Assembly: GCA_963971405.1 (NCBI GenBank)
Contig: OZ020488.1
Location: 23,393,089 to 23,457,088 of the forward strand
DNA length: 64,000 bases
Source: Psococerastis gibbosa
Lineage: Eukaryota > Arthropoda > Insecta > Psocodea > Psocidae
Reading direction: 5' to 3'
Part shown: in pieces, positions 59,153 through 64,000 of the stretch
Layout: every line of letters begins with the position of its first letter
Position numbering within the stretch: the first letter of the stretch is position 1
Translations under genes and position numbers: made by a program
The notes under the pieces: generated by a model
Seen by the model: only the letters and a program-made list of their open reading frames with translations
Told to the model about the DNA's origin: nothing
Database searches by the model: none

Positions 59153-59337
59153 TGTAGAGAAAGTGGAGGTTGACCTAATTGCTTGGTTAAGTAATGCTGT
59201 AGCCATAAGTCTTTTTAGAAGTCTTCTTCGTCGCATTCCAATGCTCTGTCGAAAGGGTCGGAGATACTGGCGTAAGGTTGGGAGGTCCCAATATGAAAAT
59301 ATGATAAAAAATTATATTAATAACCACTGTCTAGTTG
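59153..59337 (+). CDS. Candidate penultimate exon, unrecognised protein
   Basis: Acceptor ataatacag and donor G|GTATGT bracket 185 bases open in one frame: VEKVEVDLIAWLSNAVAI, then SLFRSLLRRIPMLCRKG and a basic RRYWRKVGRSQYENMIKNY stretch. The exon ends in phase 1, which fits the terminal exon at 60381. No known domain is recognised. It is on the same strand as TCF25, 1.6 kb past its stop, and is a separate gene. Confidence 0.4.
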
Positions 59338-59602
59338 GTATGTGAATGTTGCGTAACGCTTCATGCTTCCAATCGTTCATCACGTTCCCTTATCGTAAAC
59401 TAATCCAACTTTAGTAGACAATTTTTTTCAGAATTTTTTTAGAAATGCTACTACCTGTTTTGGTGTAGTAAAAATTCCGAAAATGTTGTGTTTTTCATAC
59501 CATGAACCTGAATCCACAATCAGTAAAAAAGTTATAACGTATATTATATATATACACTAACATCGTTACAGGACGATAGACATCATACTGTTGTAAGATT
59601 GC

Positions 59603-59803
59603 CATTGTGAACTTGTTCAGATTGGATTTGAGGTCATTTACTTAGGATCGCTAAGAAGACTGAACTTAGTTGAGCCTCGCTGCGGAAGTAGGGTAAATTA
59701 TTTGATGAAGCCCATTTCCGTAGCGAAGGTCAATCAAGCCCAGTCTTAATAATTTCCTAAGGAATGACGTCAGATCCAATCTAAACATGTTCAATTGTAA
59801 TCT
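59603..59803. mobile_element. Imperfect fold-back MITE
   Basis: GTGAACTTGTTCAGATTGGA near the left end returns inverted at the right as TCCAATCTAAACATGTTCAA, with further inner matches (TTAGGA.., AAGACTG, CGCTGCGG/CCGTAGCG). It lies between the candidate exons at 59153 and 60381. Confidence 0.6.
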
Positions 59804-60380
59804 GGCTGCGTATCAATTCTCCGAAATATTAAGGTGCTACTCATATTGTACCGTATATCATTAATTATGTGAACTGAAACATTTCTACACTCGTTACATT
59901 TTCTGACTATGCTTCGGAGGGCATTTTATGCAGGTGCAATCCACTATAATCAGGTCCACCCTCAACTCCCCTTCTCCCTGAGGTGAAGGAGTCTGCCCTT
60001 ATGGTACCTCAAGTTAATAATCAGACTCGCTCGCCCCCAGCCTGACATGGTTGCTTAAAGCGGAAATGCAGACAGCAGGCGTTGGAGAGCAAGTTAACAA
60101 CAAACATTTATTATTCTAGTTAACCTATAACATTTTTTCACTGGTCATCTGTTTGACGTACCTACCTACTGCCTACCATTTCTAACTGTGTTGCTGTTCT
60201 TTTTCTATCTCTCAATGTCATGGGCCGCCCTGACCAAGATGAAAAGTGGAAATTGTTAACAATTTCTAGATGTTGAATAACAAACCTTATAAAATGTGCA
60301 ACAAATATGGTTTGTCCTTGTATCAAACCAAATCTTGGACCCGCCTATATAGACTTTCGCTGTACCAGATACCATCACAG

Positions 60381-60655
60381 GTACCCCTTCACCTTTTTCA
60401 GGCTCTACAGCCATTGGTGGGCTCGGCAACACTCCTCCGGGCATCGGTTTTGCACGACGCAATGAGCTCCCAACTCGTGGAGGTCGGTTCCTAATTCGTC
60501 GTTCCACTTGCTTCGAAAATTTGGTTCACATGCGATCCTCTGACAACAGTCCTTATGATGATAGCTGTAAACCAAAATATGTGGATACGGTCCTGGGTCT
60601 TTATTACCCTAAGCATTTGAGCTCTCTTCACAAACCGGCAACAAGTCCTAACTAA
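60381..60655 (+). CDS. Candidate terminal exon, unrecognised protein
   Basis: After the acceptor accatcacag a frame runs 91 codons to TAA at 60653-60655. It begins TPSPFSGSTAIGGLGNTPPG, continues with GFARRNELPTRGGRFLIRR, and ends KPKYVDTVLGLYYPKHLSSL..KPATSPN. AATAAA follows 10 bases after the stop (60666-60671), as in a compact 3' UTR. Entry phase matches the exon at 59153. The Gly/Pro-rich part followed by Arg-rich segments looks like a low-complexity C-terminal tail. I do not recognise the family. Confidence 0.45.
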
Positions 60656-60665
60656 CCCAAATTGT

Positions 60666-60671
60666 AATAAA
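60666..60671 (+). terminator. AATAAA polyadenylation signal
   Basis: AATAAA directly after the stop of the candidate terminal exon ending at 60655. Confidence 0.45.
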
Positions 60672-60740
60672 TTGAATGGGCAGACATAAGATTAGATCTC
60701 CTTTCGGAAGGGTTGCTTTCTCTTGCCTCCTTCTAGTGAT

Positions 60741-61135
60741 ATACATTATACTGCAATATTATATGGTATATGTAACACTGACATTAAATTAACCTTGGTT
60801 GAAGAGGTAACCTCCCCTATTGCTAGACAGGTTAGCACAACTACACAACTATCTAACCGAGCTTGCTTAATCTTCATACATTAAACTGCAGTATTATATT
60901 GTATATATAACACTGAAATTAAACTTTGGTTGATGAGATAACCTCCTCGTTGTAACCGAAATTAGAGGACATAGAAAAACATCGACTTCGGCGGGATTCG
61001 AACCCATGATCTACGCCTAACCGGGGCGTCGTCTTAACCGCTGGACCACAAGCCCCGACTAGGACAGTTCATCGACGTATATCCTGTTATTATTCGTATT
61101 GCTAGACAGGTTACCACAACTGTCTAACCGAACAG
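60741..61135. repeat. 135-bp tandem duplication, second copy split by a tRNA-like insert
   Basis: ATACATTA.ACTGCA.TATTATAT starts at 60741 and 60876. The first copy runs on through TATTGCTAGACAGGTTA. In the second copy the same continuation resumes only at 61097, about 148 bp later than expected. Confidence 0.75.
60980..61057 (-). repeat. tRNA-like sequence (SINE head or tRNA pseudogene)
   Basis: On the minus strand: GGGGCTTGTGGTCCAGCGGT (A box), an ACGCC/GGCGT anticodon-type stem with a 7-base loop, and GGGTTCGAATCCCGCC (B box). The loop lacks the usual T33, and the acceptor stem pairs poorly, so a functional tRNA is unlikely. Confidence 0.7.
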
Positions 61136-61211
61136 GTCTGTGAGCTTTTGCAATTATTTGTAAAACGTGGGGAAAAAACAATGTGTTGGCGGGCTTTTTA
61201 TAGACCTTGGC

Positions 61212-61990
61212 CCAGACGCGGATCTACGGGGGGGGGGGGGGGGCTATAGCCCCCCCCCCCCCCGTTTTTATTTGGTTCCTCAAAATGCATAAAACCCCAC
61301 TATTTCAGCTACAGCTACAAGCGATAATGAACAAGCTGAGACAAGTTTACCATTGATGCTGAGCGACAGGCAAAAGCATGACTTTACCATGCACAGATAT
61401 AAGTCATTATAAAAGGTGTAGGTATTTATATTTTTATATTTAATTTTATTGTAGATGTATGCACATGAAAGCCAATAGCCCATTGGCGTAAATAGGGGGG
61501 CTTAGCCCCACCAGGGGCTCCCGTAGCCCCCCCCCCCCCAGGATTTTTGGTGACAAAGACGTTATGGAGGCGAAAGGCATAGTATCCACAATAACGAAAG
61601 GGAAATTGATTCTTATTATGCTTATTTTACATGAAGGACATCATAAAAAAATCAACATATTGACCAACTACTTTCACAGAAAATGTATTACTCGAATTCT
61701 GAAAACCCCAATACTTCTGACCTATTTTTCTTTTCGTTGCTTTTTCTCTGGGGGAGACCTCCGGGCCCCCCTCAGTGGTAGGTTTATTCATCGGTAAAAT
61801 CTCAACTGTACTGCTTGCAAAGTGCACAAATCCTCAATAATTTGGGCCTATTTTTCGTTTTTTTTTTCTCCGGAGGAGACCCCCGGGCCCCCCGTTCTCC
61901 AGTGTCTAACATGCGCAAAACTTCACTAATTTGGGCCTATTTTTTTTTTTCTCCGGGGGAGACCGCCGGCCCCCCTTCCTCCACGCCTGG
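61212..61990. repeat. G/C-tract-rich hAT-like remnant with internal repeats
   Basis: Starts CAGACGCGGATCTACGGGG, has a G16..C14 inverted tract (61228-61263), and carries three imperfect copies of a TTTTCTC.GGGGGAGACC..CCGGGCCCCC block (about 61738, 61866 and 61948). It ends near CTCCACGCCTG. No clear target duplication was found, so the call rests on the tips alone. Confidence 0.4.
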
Positions 61991-64000
61991 TACCACCATT
62001 CAGAACAGGTTCAGCAATTTGGCCGTATGCATTTAGAGAATGAGACGACTAGGTCGCTGAGCGTGTCAGAACAGAAAAAAATGTCAAGAGATTAAACACA
62101 TTTTTTTTTTTAAGTTTTCGAAAAGAAAAGTTTACTGTTTAAGCTTTTTTTTGTTTTGTTGAACTGGAATAGTTTAGTGTAGCGTTTTGTATTTCATGCG
62201 TACATTTAAAAAAAATTAAATAATAAAAAGTCATATAATCTGCTAGGCAGTCTTTAGAAGTGAATGGGCAATGAATCAAAGTCTTGGGGTCCTAAAGCCC
62301 CCCCCCCCCAGAATTTTGGGAATTTACGGCAATACAATAGCCCGGTGTCATAACATGTATGTTTGTATTCTATTTTATTCTGTACCATACTTGGGTTTTT
62401 TTTTCTTTTAGTATGAAACAGTTTTTCATTAATAATACGTACAATGCTAGCTTAGCCTAACAATCGCAATTTGTTTGTTTCTTCGTGAATGGCCGCCAAT
62501 CAGGTTGCAGCTAAGACCCGGTACAAGGGCAGATTCTTTGCAGCAGATTTGCGGGAATAGGAAGATCTGCCGCGTTGAATCTTTGTGGCACCGGCAGTAA
62601 TACTTGTATGGCAGTGGCACACACGACAATCCGATAATGAGAGGTCGTGGAGTGGGACAGTGGGCAGTTGATGGCTGCAGATGTGTAATTACTGCCAGCA
62701 GGACAGATGGCTGCTCGCCCTGCACTGATAAACTTACATCACTTCACTGACTTCTTCTCCAAATGTCACCATTATGATATTTTGCAGGCTCTCTCCTGTC
62801 TCCCCCACTCTTATAAGAAAATAGTATTGTAATTTAAGCGCTGACGTTTAAATACTGTTTAAAGGAAACTTACCGCATTTTTGGAAAACACGTACCTACT
62901 CCAGAAATAGGATTTACGTTATTGAATTTTGAGGGTACGAGTGGTTGTTGCTGACACCCAGGTCAGGTGTTAAGCATACAGGCGGTTTAGTTTGAGTTCC
63001 GGTTATTCAGGGTAATCGCATGTTTGGCCAGTGTCTAAACATGGAAATGGACCTCTTTCGTATGGGAAAATCATGTCTTATGTCTCAATTTGTTTATTTC
63101 TTAATTTCTTTCACCAAACATCTACCCATTCTATATAATAACCCACTGCCGCAAAACGTAGTTTAGCCTGTAAATTGTCTCCTTCCGTTTTTATTTTGCT
63201 TCATATCTAAGTCATAAAATACATTGTAGCTATCTCTCGCGATGTTAATTGATTAATGACAATAAGTCTGCTATAACTGCGGCGTTTGCATTGATAATGA
63301 ATGGGATTCCGGCATTGAAGTGTTGAAAATGATGGCAAGTTTTCTGTCAGAATTTGACCCAGATCGTTTATGTCATGTTGTGCATGGAAAACTTTATCCT
63401 TGACTACTTGACAATGAAGTTCTTTCAGCGGCCGCTTCTCTCTGTGTGGCATACATCAAGTAATTAGACCATTCTTGGGAATGCGAGAGGTCTATACACA
63501 ACAGTCGCGGCATTCACGCCGTGATTCTGGTCATTGTCAGCTAACTCTCATTGGATTAGGGTTACCACTTTTTGTTCTACAACCTGTCTCCTTTTATTCC
63601 TGGTACCATCAATGAACCAATTTCATATAGAAATGCCAGTTGTACGTACTGTATAACCATAGAGAAATAAAAAATTATAGTCGGTCGCTAGCATGTTCCT
63701 ATGTGAAAGATACTGTGTATCGAGTGCGATATTGTAATTGTTTAATTAAAAATTAGGTGAACAGGGAAATTATTTACATTTATAGGTCTATGGGTATATA
63801 ATAGAGGATATGGAGAAAATCGAAAATAATGTTAAAGTTCAAAACAGGTTAGCCATTGTTAACTGAGATATAGGCTAGGTGAATAATCCCAGTTTTAGGC
63901 TTCGTCAAGTAGGATGCACCTAACATAAACAAACAAAAAGAACACAATTAGTTGGCAAGTTAGTGGGTTAGTAAGTTATAGTATTTTAGTCAGGCTTGCC
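61991..64000. other. No gene seen at the right end
   Basis: A C-run at about 62299-62310 and short unsupported frames only. No repeat family shared with the rest of the window was recognised. Confidence 0.45.

Noticed and set aside
60980-61057. Functional tRNA gene
   Set aside because: Anticodon loop lacks T33 and the acceptor stem is poorly paired; more likely a SINE head or pseudogene.

Overview
The window is AT-rich, intron-bearing animal DNA. Three things point to an arthropod, possibly a crustacean or an insect with a large genome: a very short Ala/Pro/Tyr/Gly-rich secreted peptide gene of the cuticle/Nplp4 style, arthropod-style short genes separated by dense transposon debris, and the mix of repeat classes (Penelope-like, Harbinger, Mutator-like, hAT and tRNA-derived SINEs). 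This is inference from gene style; I could not search any database. There is no sign of a prokaryotic, organellar or viral origin.

Four genes can be read through their exons with matching splice phases. (1) A GT31-family beta-1,3-glycosyltransferase on the minus strand (10439-14316, three coding exons, 343 aa). (2) A syntaxin-7-type endosomal SNARE on the plus strand (27664-38894, six coding exons, 265 aa). (3) A 71-aa secreted peptide on the minus strand (44018-44761, two exons, TATA box). (4) TCF25/NULP1, the Rqc1-type ribosome quality-control factor, on the plus strand (49418-57564, nine exons, 643 aa). A fifth, unrecognised plus-strand gene ends at 60655 with an AATAAA signal just after its stop; two of its exons fit in phase and one more is possible. 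These genes are unrelated in function and share no evident regulation.

The rest is mobile DNA, much of it in nested layers. The first 10 kb holds tRNA-derived SINEs, a hAT-type MITE with an 8-bp target duplication, a MITE carrying a SINE, and tandem duplications. The 20-25 kb region holds an RNase-H-type LINE tail, a Penelope-like 3' end with a 137-bp internal tandem duplication, and an alternating row of two terminal-inverted-repeat families. The syntaxin introns are especially loaded. Intron 3 carries a 2.67-kb element with ~180-bp inverted repeats and a perfect 9-bp target duplication (Mutator-like), itself hit by a hAT MITE. The last intron carries a 4.1-kb inverted-repeat element that contains a broken Harbinger-type transposase, a Penelope-type repeat and a 665-codon reverse-transcriptase frame on the opposite strand. 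At 56.97-57.17 kb, in the last TCF25 intron, a 179-bp Penelope-derived insert with 57-bp perfect inverted arms sits between 12-bp target duplications.

The strongest candidates for something unusual are that palindromic Penelope insertion, the hammerhead-like CTGAAGA...GACGAAA motifs repeated in Penelope-type repeats, the composite Harbinger/RT element, and the strong excess of the palindrome TAGGCCTA.
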